This document shows positions 12,072-23,485 of a stretch of 64,000 bases of DNA, piece by piece (the stretch's first letter is position 1; every line of letters begins with the position of its first letter). The DNA comes from Mesorhabditis belari (taxonomy: Eukaryota > Nematoda > Chromadorea > Rhabditida > Rhabditidae), in assembly GCA_958450365.1 (NCBI GenBank), contig CAUEEP010000938.1, positions 186,001 through 250,000 of the forward strand, written 5' to 3'. The notes below the pieces were generated by a model. That model ran no database searches, was not told the DNA's origin, and saw only the letters and a program-made list of their open reading frames with translations. The position numbers and the translations under genes were made by a program.

Positions 12072-15000
12072 CTTTTGAATTGTAACTTGTAATTGTAACT
12101 TGTAACTTGGCTTTTCGGCACAACTCACCCCTTTCTAAACTTGATGTAGCTGTTGAATAAGCGGTACTCAAAGGAAGCCTCGATTTTCTCGCCACATCGG
12201 CAGCTGAAGGAACCGGTGATGGAGATCTAGAAAAATACAAGTTGTGACAAACAAGCCGCCATTAGTTTGAATCAGATGCGGATATCGTATTCTCCCTAAT
12301 AGTATTGCACCCTAAGCGTCACCTAAATTACTCGAAATCTCGGAAAACGCTAATTAGAACCTATCGATGTGGGGTCAGAAAATGTAGCTGTGGGGGATTA
12401 GAATGCTGAGTCTCTGCGAAAACTTGGAAACCGTAAAATAGTCACCAACTTGGGGTGCAATATAAGGAGAATACGGATATTTACGCAGCTTTTACAGACA
12501 CAAAACCTATCACTGACCTCATGACAACAATCGGTTGTGGGCGAACGACAGCAATGGCTCTTCGTTGCGTTCGCCAAGTGGATGGGAGTCTTGAACCGGA
12601 AGAGCTCGTTTGAAGGGGAATTGATGAAAAAGATGATGAAGTGCTGAGTGAAGAGCTTGCTTCTTTACTTTCATTTGTTGTCTCTTCTTTCGTCTCCTTG
12701 TTTTTGAGATTTGTGGATGGAGGCCGGAGTCTGAACTATTGAATTGTCAACATTTCATCGGTCACTTTACTCTTTCACTCTTTTACTCGAATCACTGTGT
12801 ACTCACCCCGATGGCGGTTTCATCTCCAAGCGATTCTTCTCGATCACTCTACTCTCATCATTCCACAATTTGTCTTCTTCTTCCATTCTTTTCTCATCTT
12901 CTTTATCCGATTTCTTTCCAGAATCCGCTCGAGACAAATTACAAGCTGCCTGAAAGCTTTCTTACTCATTTTTCGAAAATTTTTTCTTACTCCTTGAACG
13001 AAAGTTCTTGCTTGTGGGCTGTCCTCTTTCGACAACATATCTCGAACAGTTTTCTCCATCTGTAAACGCTTTGAGTTTTAATTTTCTTCTTCAAACCTGT
13101 AGAAGCAATGAATCATCGTCGGGCAAAACGATTGTGGCTTTGATTTTGGGCAAGAGTTTGGCTAATCGTAATCTAAAGATGTCTAGGATAAGACAAAGAT
13201 GCAAAAAAATAGAGTACAGCCTAGATATTGACTTGTACAAGTTTCGGTCAAAGAAATCCAACCGAATATTTGCCACTCGATCCCTGGCCAGACTAAGGGT
13301 CTCGGTGAGGAAATATTGCTTGAAAAAGCGTCGACTGAACATTTTCAGAACACACTCGGCCACGTCAACAAAAACGGATCGTCGATAGCAAGAGTCGTGC
13401 TTAAGAATGTCTAAAAATAGACTAATTTTTCAAATCCTATTTGATTTTTATACCATTTTTAAGAAAATCGATAACAATTTCCCGTTTCTCTCGATCTGGA
13501 TGCTCTTTCATGAAAAGGAGAAGCGTTGAAACAGCTGCCACTCGACAAGGATTCGCTCTCTAGATTAGAAAGGCTTTTATCATAATAAGAATATCAGTGG
13601 ATAAGCCTTTTTAGCAAATTTTAGCAATTTCCCATTTAAACTAACCACAGTTAGCACTTCCTTTTGCAAAATGGGAACAAAAGTGTCGAAAAGTTGATGA
13701 TAGTTGAGGACTTGAGTGAGAACCGCTAAAGCATTCAGATAGGCTTCGTGCGAACGCCATGCACCGCTTCCTCTGAAATCATTTGAAATTACAAGTCCTA
13801 CCCTTTAGTTGTGCTTATTTTAGCCTAAAAATTCAAACGTTAAATGGAATAGACTCAGCTATTCCATTTAATAGACGCAGCTTGTACCCGTTCAAATAAA
13901 CACAACACACCTCAACAAAACATTGCAACCGATCAGTATCCGATCGAGTTGTTGAGCCGATACTTTTGGCCCATCCTCTTCTTTTTGTCTCGCACATTTG
14001 TACAAGATTGGAAGCATTTTATCCAAATTGAAAGTTATCTAGAAATACAAAAGCACTAAACTTGTTTCTTAAAATACTCATACCTTTGCGACAACCTCAG
14101 TGGCTCCACTTCTCACCAATTCGATAAACGGCGGGATTAATTGAACTTTATTTGGATAGAGTTGAACAATCTCGTGATACGATGAAGCTATAATGGTTGT
14201 TTTGTCTTTTCTTTTCAAAAATCAAAAATTACCAATCGACACCCGGACTTCATCATCGGGATCACCACAGAAAGCCTCTAAAATCGGCAACAAACGCTCG
14301 AAAGCTTTCGGGAACATCACCAAAAGACACTAGAAAGTTTAGCAATTAAAGATAAAAAATAAAATAAAGTTGTTCTAGTTGATTAGCTTATGTTCTTACC
14401 GGATAATTGTATGCACAAGCCCGTCGAACGAGTGTCCCAAGAAGACCCTCTCGAGCCGTTTTTCCCTCTTTTGGTTGTGACCATGAGACCATTCGGAGAT
14501 AAGTGTTTAGAACCCATGATTTATCGAGTGCATCCATCACTTCCTGAAGCTTATATGTCTTGTATCCGATTTGAATTGAATCCAAATCGAATATCTGATT
14601 TGGATTGAACTCATCGCGGATATCCAATTGGATATGGATTTCAATCAGTTACCTGATTTGGTTTGAAACATTATTCCACAGTATATCATCTTTTATAAAT
14701 GTTTCTAATTATTTTCTAGAAATTTCATAGAAGATTGACTCTGGCAATCTAGAACAGCTCATCAGCACCACAAGTTTATTTACGCGTTTATTTGCGTTTA
14801 GCCGAAAAAGCAGTTTATTTACGCGCTTTGATATGCTTTGCATTTTGCTTGTTTTTATACACTTTGCGCCTATTTTCCGTTGTTGTTTTACAGATGGAGT
14901 CACACTTGTGCCTTAATTGCCAGAGCAAATACCGTAAATACTGTAATAGTACCCCACCCCCCTCGTACAGTCGCGTAGTCGCAAAAGTTTTTTAGTATTT

Positions 15001-18000
15001 CATTTTTTCAAAGCGCTCGCACTTTCAAAAAATGCATCTTTGGTATCAAAAAATAGCTGAAATTCAGGGCTATTTTTTGATACCTAAGCGCGCATTGTAG
15101 CATAAACCAGTGTCGAGTAAAACTCGTTCAAAGCTAGACTACCCAACACTCCGCACCGTCATTATGGGGGTGGCGTACTATTACAGTATTTACGGTAGGT
15201 TTTTCCATGTTTTTCTTTAGTTACATTGTTTTTATCGTTTTTTAAAGGTTTAGTTTCATCAATTTGTCTACACAGTCAGTTATTTTATGGCTGATGATTC
15301 TTTACGATAAAGTTGCCGATGATTAAATAAAAAACGGGAAGAGGTGCATTGAATTCACGGAAAAATATAGGAGAGCCTTTCCGCAAAACGTGATGCTAAC
15401 GAGCTGTACTAGGTTATCAGAGTTAAAAGTCTATGAAATTTCTAGAAAATCATTAAAAACATTTAAAAACATTTAAAAAAAGATGATACCCTGCTGTGCA
15501 ATAACGTTTCAATCCAGATCAGACATCCGATTTCGATTTGAATCCAAATCGGATACAACATATGCAAATTTCGAAGAAGGGTAAGGTCTAACCTTCAACG
15601 AGTATGCCCATTCGCCAAAATTCTTCGCCACAATGGCTAGTTGTTCATCGGCTTTGGTGATCGCTTGATCCGTGCACTTTCGAATCAACGGGAGAACTGT
15701 GGACTTCTTGGCTTCTGAAATAAATTTCTTCCGAGAAAATTAGGTAATCAAACCTTTTGTGAAAGTTGGTATGCATGGAGCGATAGCATTGAGCGCAGCC
15801 TCTCTGACACCAGCTTCCTCATCACCAACCAATGACACCAAACATGGTAACACGAGGGAAACTGATTCAGAAGCCGTGCTAAAACAACAAAAGATTAGAG
15901 GATTACTGTAATTTGGAAATGTTTTTATAAAGGTGTGTAGATTGTTTTAGATTGACCCACTTGAAACTCTTTGCGATGGCCGCAATTCTCTGAGCCATTC
16001 CGCTTCGGACATTCGCATTCGGATCCTCACAAAGTAATTGAGTACACGTGCCCAATTCTTTTCGAATTCTAAGAAAATATTGCTTTTCTTTAACTCTCAA
16101 ATAACAAACTCGACAGCCGGCAGGATTGTGGCTAATTTGTGTAAAAGTTTCGTGGCAATGATTCTCCGCTGGATGCGCTGATTGGGCTCGGATTGTTGCT
16201 GAACAACAGGGACTATCTGCAAATTTTATGCATAAAATGGTCAATTTAATCAGATGGCTGAATATCTTGTTACAAAATCAAAGCTGAGATATCAAAGATC
16301 TAAAACTTGCATAGGTTTTGACGGATTGTAAATCGATGCGATCAGCGATGTCAACAAGAGTCTCCAACCAAGCTGCCGCGCTCACTGAAAAAGGTGTGAA
16401 TTCGGTGAAAACATAGGACTGCTGTAAAAGATTTTGAGAAAAGTTTCTCTCGCAATTTTTCCTCTCACTACATCCACCCCCAACTTTATTGTAGAAAATC
16501 TATGCAAATCGTTCGTCTCTTTTCCCGTCGATCTATCAACGATTGATAAAAAAAAAAGATAAAGAACCGTTCCAGGAACACAATTTTCCCCAACCAGTCG
16601 TATGACTGTGTTGATAGGGAAAATGTTTCTAAAACCCTCCGCATTTTACGATCGAAAGGTATACTCAAACTTGGCCATGAACAAAGTGAAATTTTGGTGA
16701 ACTGTTTTGTTAATACTTTGGGTAATCAATTCATTTTTATATCAAATTTCTGATCTTAACCTACATCTTTTCGGCTCTTGCGTAGTTTTCGGGTATTTTG
16801 AACGGGTTGTCACACTTTGAAGGCCTATAACTTTGCCCAGAGACAATATTATTGCTAATTTTTTATATCATTCTACAGAGGACATTTCAGGCTTTCAAAT
16901 GATACCAAATAGAGCTTGATTGGATAATCCAGTCCAAGGAAATCAGAGCCAACTCTGAGCAAATGAGGCCTATCTCACTCGGGTATCGTGTTGCCTTGTT
17001 TGCATGGGAATGAAAAGCCAGTCAAGCTTTATTTGGTATCATTCGAAAGCCTGAAACGTTCTCTGTACAATGACATAAAAAGTTAACAAAAATATTATCT
17101 CTGGACAAAGTTATATGCTTTCAAGGGTGACGATCCGCTCAAAGTACCCGAATTCTTTAAAAATACCCGAAAACTACGCAAGTGCCATCTTTTCACTTTA
17201 TCAAGCTTGCATGCAAGTGCAAGAATGTGTAAGAGTAGGGTGTGTTCCTCGGGATTCAATAATTAATTGAATAAATTTGCACAAACAAATTTTTTAACTG
17301 ATTGAAGGTCAATTAATTAAGATTTATCTCAATTAATGCATCAATTAAACAAATTAAACAAAATAATAAATGGTCTGAATATCTTTTACGTATGAATCGT
17401 AGTATATAAGAAGCGCGTTAACGTTTTTTTCACTTTTCACAAGTTTTTCTCAGTTCTCTTACTATTAGTTTTCTCTATGCTTCTTTATTTTACTTTTTCT
17501 TTTCAATTGAATAACTTTCTTTTTAGATTCTGTTCCAAAAAACAGTTGCAATTTAAACTGTGATTATTTGATTACAAAGAAGATTACCTAAGTCTGACTG
17601 TAACTAGTTTATCCCACTGATTTTCTCGGATCTAAATCTAAATCCGAAAAAATATTTAGCAAGAATGTTAGAAAAGATGCGAATACTTTGCAAATACTTT
17701 AAAAAACAAAAAAAACTTAGAAAAAAACACCTGCAAATCATGAATGAAAAGTTTAAATTAACATTTAAAGAAATTTACATAACTAACTAACGATTTATAT
17801 AACTGTAAGATCGCCTTTTTGAAGCGCACACTTTAGAAAGCGCATTGATCACGAGGAACACACTCTATATAAGAGTATTAAAGGTTTTTTGGTTAAAAAA
17901 GGAAAAGAAAAATACATACATTCGTCGGTGGGTTGAGTTCTCTTTGATACCCGGAAGACGACTTTGTCAGAGGAAGAAGTGACTGAAAGCAAAAAGAGAA

Positions 18001-19292
18001 ACATTCTCTGATTAGTGCAAGGAAAAGCTGGGAAAGGGTACTAGTGAAGTGGAGAGTTGAATATAAGAATAACAAGAGAAAGTATAATTTTGAGTTTTTC
18101 GTAAAGAGTGGCTGTGTATCTAGCAAAACATGCATTCCGCATTCCTCAAAAAAACTCTCGACTTACTGTTATCCTTTTGTTGTTGAATATTCTCCAAGAT
18201 GTTCTTCAGCAATTTCTCGGTCAGACCGCTGAAAATGTAAGCTTGGAAAGTTTGAAATTTAAATGCTGCAGATAATTGTTTTCAAATAAATGTTGGCTGC
18301 ATTAAACGAGCGATTTTTTGACTACATTAGCTTTCTGTTGGTCTTTTCGATTTGTAGAAAAGTCTCAGATAGGGTTCGCTTGTTGAATCATTCAATTGTT
18401 TTGGTGGTTTGTTGTTTGAACACTGTGATTTAGTTATCTCTTTTGACTTACGGATGCTTTCTTGTAAGTTTCTCGCTCTGTAGAATACTCTTGAAGACGA
18501 CAGCCGCCTCACAATGGACATCCAAATTTGAGGCCTCTTCGCGTAGACAACGCTGCAATTGTTTATCAATGTGGGTAATAAGTATTGTCGCGTGCTTGAA
18601 CACGTGTTACTTCTGTTACTTAGTTCTAAATCTTATAAGTAACATATCAAAATGTTGCTAAAAGTCTAGGGAATCTAAGCACGTACTTATTGCCACGTGC
18701 TTAGCTTCCCTAGATTATTGTGCCAATGTATAATCGATAAGAAAGTTTACAAAATGAATTTGTTGCAAAAGGGAGCAAATCAAAGTTCTTTCTTTCAGGT
18801 CAATCATTGCAAAAGAAAGAGATTTCCGGAAATTGCTATCAACTTAGCACGAAAAAATTCCTTGATCGTCCCTCTTTTACTGACTATTAGATCAAAAATT
18901 CCAAGAATTTCATTAACAAAAACGTTTAAGTTTAAAAGTAAGGCTAAACAAGTAACTAAAAAAATAACTAAACAGGTGAATTCACCTGTACTGATGGTAG
19001 AAGTGCTTCAATAGCCGGATCTCCTTCATCCTCAATCATTTCCGGTAATGCTCGAATTGAGGCCAATTTCGAGACTTCTCTTCCTTTTCTGAAATTTGTT
19101 CCTGTTTTTAGTACAATAACCTGAAAAGTACAATAACCTTAAATTCGCGGCAAACTTTTGCACTACAGCGGAGACTTTTTGAGTGCAATCGGCTTGTAGG
19201 GAATTTGAGAGATCTTTACTAGTTGAGATCTCATTTTTATGGAAAACGATGGAGCTACGAAGATTTGGAGTTGGGGGACGAGTGGGTGGCAT
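12034..19292 (-). CDS. PPP4R4-like protein phosphatase 4 regulatory subunit (HEAT repeats)
   Basis: About 18 short exons read as a HEAT-repeat protein that follows vertebrate PPP4R4 in order. Examples are REVSKLASIRALPEMIED, REEASNLDVHCEAAVVFK, SAAAWLETLVDIADRIDL (about 16390-16320), LCEDPNANVRSGMAQRIA (about 16030-15960), DEEAGVREAALNAIAP, RACAYNYP then FERLLPILEAFCGDPDD (about 14300), and DVAECVLKMFSRRFFKQY with LRLAKLLPKIKAT (13390-13110). The PPP4R4-type tail follows: an acidic coiled stretch (KSDKEDEKRMEEEDKLW) and a Ser/Thr-rich end. The expected role is a scaffold for PP4 catalytic subunit in the cytoplasm. The start at 19292 (MPPTRPPTPNL) is preferred, with the upstream frames treated as a separate gene. 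The exact C-terminal exon (12034 or nearby) is uncertain. Introns carry several nested transposons. Confidence 0.85.
14551..15557. mobile_element. 1 kb foldback element filling a PPP4R4 intron
   Basis: The ends are inverted copies of a tatgt(c)ttgtatccgattt-type sequence. Inverted similarity extends about 170 bp inward, with aaatttctagaaaat near the inner ends of both arms. The same end sequence in diverged form bounds the element at 36831-37370. A TA-inserting MITE (14932-15195) is nested in its middle. No transposase is seen. The element runs almost from splice donor to splice acceptor of the host intron. Confidence 0.75.
14932..15195. mobile_element. TA-inserting MITE, copy 2
   Basis: 264 bp, with the same inverted ends (ccgtaaatactg) and internal tatcaaaaaatagc palindrome as copy 1, inverted relative to it and flanked by TA. 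It is inserted inside the 14551-15557 foldback element, so it is the younger of the two. Confidence 0.9.
16770..17190. mobile_element. Palindromic element in a PPP4R4 intron
   Basis: The end sequence cttgcgtagttttcgggta reappears inverted at the right end (tacccgaaaactacgcaag). Diverged inverted matches continue inward (tcaggctttcaaatgata against tatcattcgaaagcctga; gagcttgattgg against cagtcaagctt). It has no coding capacity and looks like a foldback MITE. Confidence 0.75.
17230..17880. mobile_element. Element with gtgtgttcctcg inverted ends
   Basis: The left end gggtgtgttcctcgggatt is matched inverted at the right end by gatcacgaggaacacactc. The interior (aaggtcaattaattaag, gaatatcttttac and the gcgttaacgttttt tract) recurs in diverged form at about 32840-32990. 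No open frame. Confidence 0.55.
18572..18700. mobile_element. Small MITE, taataagtattgtcgcgtgc family, copy 1
   Basis: The left end ggtaataagtattgtcgcg is followed by cttgaacacg and an inverted partner at the right (aagcacgtacttattgcc). A second, longer copy with the same ends lies at 29487-29661. Both sit in introns. Confidence 0.65.
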
Positions 19293-19455
19293 TTGTTGTT
19301 TGAAATGGAAATTGAATTGATCCAAATGTGTGAGTGATTACGTAGATTTACAGTAGATGTATGATAATATGATATTTTGAAGTTTAGACAAGTCTGTATC
19401 TGTGTTGATAGAATGGGTCATACTGATATCATTTCCCATCATTTCTCATTTCCTA
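19293..19455 (-). promoter_or_regulatory. Short intercistronic gap, probable operon junction
   Basis: The upstream small gene stops at 19456 and the PPP4R4-like start codon is at 19292 on the same strand, a gap of about 160 bases, short enough for a nematode operon with trans-splicing. A clear SL acceptor is not obvious. The operon call is an inference from spacing. Confidence 0.35.
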
Positions 19456-20597
19456 TCATTTCAAATTCCGTTTTGATTTCAGTGATTCTCTTCTCAATTC
19501 TTTTCTTTTCCTTCTTTCAAGTTCATTTTCCCTCTGCGTAACTCTAAGTAAACATTTCAGCGCATCCTTGTCCACGTTTTGCCTTTCGAAAACCGAAAAA
19601 GATCCCAACTGACTTTCCATTTGACGAAAGTTTTGAGGGATTGAAATATTTTTAGATTCGATCTTGATCAGGAATTCACTTAGCAAATACATGTAACAGG
19701 GAACAGAAAGTGTACTTCCTCCGTGAGAAAGTTTACTTCCAAATAGAAAGCTGAACGTTCTTTAGCCTACCAGCTATCCCTTAGCTTCTCTACCATCATA
19801 TTTAGCCTCTACCAGAAAGCTGAACATTCTTTAGCCTACCAGCTATCCCTTAGCTTTTCTACCATCATATTTAGCCTCTACCAGACCATCTCTATCATGT
19901 TTTGTCCTAATTCTGTTCACTTCTATTAAAGTTAACAATGAATTTTAACGTTAGTACTTGAATACTTTTAAAATCCTATCAAGATCTGCTTTTTACGTGC
20001 CAGAAAGACCTACGTGCCTACGTGCCAGAAAACCAGGAGTGTACCCAGCCTTAAAGATCAGATTTCGACCGAATCCTCTTGAGATGATAAAAAAGAGAAC
20101 TGAGCAAATTCGGTAAGGAGTTTGTGTTTAGATATCAGTGTACGGATTTTAAAATAAAACTGACTCTAGATTGTTGATATGATGTTGAATTGGTGGAAGA
20201 AGGACTTCCTCAAGCTCAGCCTCCGCCTCTTCTGCCATTTTCAACAGGGCTGCCCTGTAAATGGATATTCACAAAGACTATGTTTCACTTAGAGACTATT
20301 TTAAAATAATTGCTGTCTTTTGTCATATTAAAATGATATGAATCTCTGCGAACTTTCAAAAAGCTCAGCATTTCATCACATCCCCTTCCCCCCAGTCACT
20401 CACCAATCCATTCTCGTGTTATTGTTGTTCTCTTTGTCTTTTTCCTCATCCTCATCACTGTCGTTGTCTTTATTTTCGTCTAATTTCTGAAAAACAAGCG
20501 ATTGATTTTGGATTGAATATTTGCTCACTTCATTTTTCGTTGTTTCATCGTGTGACTTTTCCGAGGAAATCGAGCTATTCTCCTCTTCTTCAGTCAT
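19456..20597 (-). CDS. Small acidic/coiled protein, unrecognised
   Basis: Exon 1 begins MTEEEENSSISSEKSHDET. After a 46-base intron an acidic stretch follows (KLDENKDNDSDEDEEKDKEN), then an exon at about 20254-20165 (LLKMAEEAEAELEEVLLPP, ending HHINNLES), and probably a last exon at about 19690-19456 with a charged helix (NELERRKRKELRRESLKSK). The join between the last two exons is not settled. Composition suggests a cytoplasmic coiled-coil protein; no family is recognised. It lies just upstream of the PPP4R4-like gene, possibly in one operon. The alternative is that these are 5' exons of the PPP4R4-like gene itself. Confidence 0.45.
19745..19884. repeat. Two-copy tandem repeat, 69 bp unit
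   Basis: The unit beginning agaaagctgaac and containing tagcctaccagctatccc occurs twice head to tail with only a few differences. It lies within the inferred intron of the small coiled gene, so it is a recent local duplication. Confidence 0.85.
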
Positions 20598-23485
20598 TCT
20601 TCAAATGCTTCTGAAAAGCTGAAAAGTTTAGCTAAAGTAGAAAAAGTAGACTGAAAGGTAGTGAAACAAGCTAAATTTCAATAGAAATAGTTAAATTATA
20701 GAATAATTATAGAAAAAAAAAGAAAATTTCTATATTTGTTCAGCATAAAAACTCTCTTAGTCGACAAGTGGGGATTCTCTCAAAAATAGCATGTAATCGA
20801 TATGGTTTAAGGTGATCAGAAGTGAGGAATGATATGTGGGGCGCAAAGGGGTGAAGGGGATGACGTTGAAGAGGAGACGGGGTGGAAACAGTTGTCACTC
20901 ATGGGGGAGTGCTGTCGTTCTCCCCTCGGCCTCAGCCTCTCAGCCACAGGACCCCCTCAGACTGAGATAGAGGGATCCCTCTCACCCCGAGAGTGTGCGT
21001 GTTACACCAAGAGTCCATTTAAAAGAAAGGAAAGACTAAGAGATCATCTTTGTCTCTTTTTCTTGAGGCAATGAGATGCTTGATGTCTCCCCCCTCCTTT
21101 CCTTTTCTCCTACATTCCCACATGAACCATCCCCTTTCATTCCATTCACTCATTTTATGATCATCTATCCAGCTATCAAAAGAAACACCATCCAACAGCC
21201 GAAAAGATGACCAAGAGAGACAGGAGTAAAACTTGAAATTGATCGGGAGGCTTTGGGAGAAGATTCAGGGTCCAGTCCAACATGCAATTTTATACCATTC
21301 ATACCAAAATGACAGAATGACAGAATTGTATACAAGATACAAGTAAAAATAAGAAATTGATGATCATCGGTGAGAAGTGTGATCGTGGAGAGTTTGGGGA
21401 AAAAGAAAAAGATGAGATCTCATCCCCGACCAAACACAAACAGAGAAACAAAACGAAAAAGAAGAAGAAAAAAGAAATGGAGGAGAGTTGTGGGTGGATC
21501 GAGTCACTCAGGAGATACATGAGGAGATTTTTGAAGGGGAAAGAAACGATTACCCCCGGCTTTGTGTCTGAAGGAGTGGAAATGAGCTCTTGCTTAAATT
21601 AACAATGACAGGGAGAGGAAAACACACCAATTTCCACTTTACTATGATCTGTTTCACAGCCAGGGTATAACTGTTATTAAAACTGTGTACAAACTGTTTT
21701 ACTGTTTTTTGTTGTAATTGCGCTTACAGTTTTACAGAAAGTAAACAGTAAGACCTAGCTAGAACAGCTGAAATGATCTTTGTTGAAATGATGAAATGAT
21801 CTTTGTTGAACGCTTTGATGTCCTAGTCATCTGGTAGCTTTTGATGTGTTTGAGGGAAAACAGTTTACCGATTCCTCTCCTCAATATCTCAATGTGTACT
21901 AAGCCTTTATGATGATGAGGATGGACGACGAGAAGATACTGTTTACATAGAGAAATCCCTCATAGAAGAAATCTCATTGGTTTCGTCGATCTCTCTTTCT
22001 TTCTTTCTTTCTTTTCCATTTCCTTGAAGTCATTGAACAGAGCTCATTCATTTTTCCATTGTAAACTTTGATTCACTCAATGGAGACAACTTTTGCAGAA
22101 AAAAAGGGAGATCTGTGAGCTGAAATGAGTGAACTCGAATTACAAAACTCTCTAAAACTTGGGTAATTAAACCAAATTGGAGAGAAAAAGGCGAAACTGA
22201 ATTTAATTTTTGTCCTTTATCCCTAGATCCACAAGCCGCAAGATTACGTAAACATGAAAATTTCCACGTTTTTATAATCGCGCATATTCTGGCATACGGC
22301 CTTGGATGTGGAGTTGCACTTGGGTAATTAAACCAAATGAAATATCCAAAAATAGAGCAGTTTTCTTTAAAAACTAATAACGGATTCGAATTCCTCATCC
22401 TCTAAAACCTCTGATTGCAAATTTTCAGCCCAATCGGCCTCAAAAAAAGTGCTAAATCCACGTACGGCCCACAGCCAAAAACTCAAAAAAATGTTAAAAT
22501 GGCCAACTTCAAACGCGAAAATCTCGAAAACTAGATGGACAACCGTTTTTTATGTTGGTCAGCTCCCCTAGTCAAATTCTCTCTATTTTCTGAAAATCAT
22601 AACGTTAGTTTTGTAAAATCAATTATTGATGCCCAAAAACTCGTTTTATCGAAATTTATGCATTGCAATGCAAAAAAAACTCGAGCGCCTCGAATTTTTC
22701 AAAAAACTGGTTAGCTTTGTAGCCTAAAATGTTTAAAAAATATAATTGGGTGAAAATTGATTCGGGGTAGCCTCGAGGAGCTCGGACCATTAGACTGAAA
22801 GGCGCGAAATCCTGGGTACGCCACTGCGGTCCACCACCAGTGGGCCGTATCGTCGCGATTGTGTTAACATATTGGAATTTTGACTTTTGTACAGTTTGTC
22901 ACAACATATTGTTAAAAAATTTCTATTTTAATGCGAGTTCCCGTTGAAACAAAAAAAGATTATTATCGTATAGCAAAAAATATTGATCAAGATCAAGAAG
23001 AAAATTCGAAAATCATGACAAATTGAATAAATATCGGCGTAAAAGAACGGGTGAAACAAGAAAAATGAAGGAAAGGGAATGAGCAAGAGGTTCGGAGAAT
23101 ATTTGCAAGCTGTCAAAAGCAAAACGGTTTGCAGAGATGAAGAAGAATGGGAAGAAAGCGAAGAAGTCGAAGAAATGAACGATGAGAGATTAGAGTTTAG
23201 TTTTGTGGGGTTTGCTGTGTGTGTGGGGAGTGATTGAAAAAGTTTATCTCATCGAAAAACCTTCGCGAACATCATTGCCATGCCAATCTGAAAGCTCGTT
23301 ATTTTCTTTGTCAAAAACGATTGCTTATTATCCCGTTGTATGTAACTGGTTTGGGATTTTTATTTTTGATTCAAAAATGAGTTGAAACCAGTCTGAAACT
23401 TTCATTTTTTTTCATTTCCAAAATTCCCAACTCAAATAACCGCTCTAACTACGGTGAATTAGAAATTTTCAGATTCGAAAAGCTT
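20598..23485. other. Long spacer without a supported gene
   Basis: Probable promoter and leader region of the leftward gene pair, with pyrimidine-rich tracts (about 21080-21140, and (ctttc)n near 21999). The 81-codon + frame at 20829 and the Lys-rich frames near 21300-21600 have no family support. From about 22158 to 22850 the sequence looks like an old dispersed repeat: tgggtaattaaaccaaat occurs at both 22161 and 22321, and ccgtacggccc-type words recur. The rest shows nothing clear. Confidence 0.45.

Noticed and set aside
13008..13388. Plus-strand frame of 126 codons
   Set aside because: It lies opposite exons of the PPP4R4-like gene that match the family in order, so it is an antisense shadow.
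20829..21074. 81-codon plus-strand frame
   Set aside because: No signal peptide, splice support or family resemblance; lies in the GC/CT-rich leader region of a minus-strand gene.
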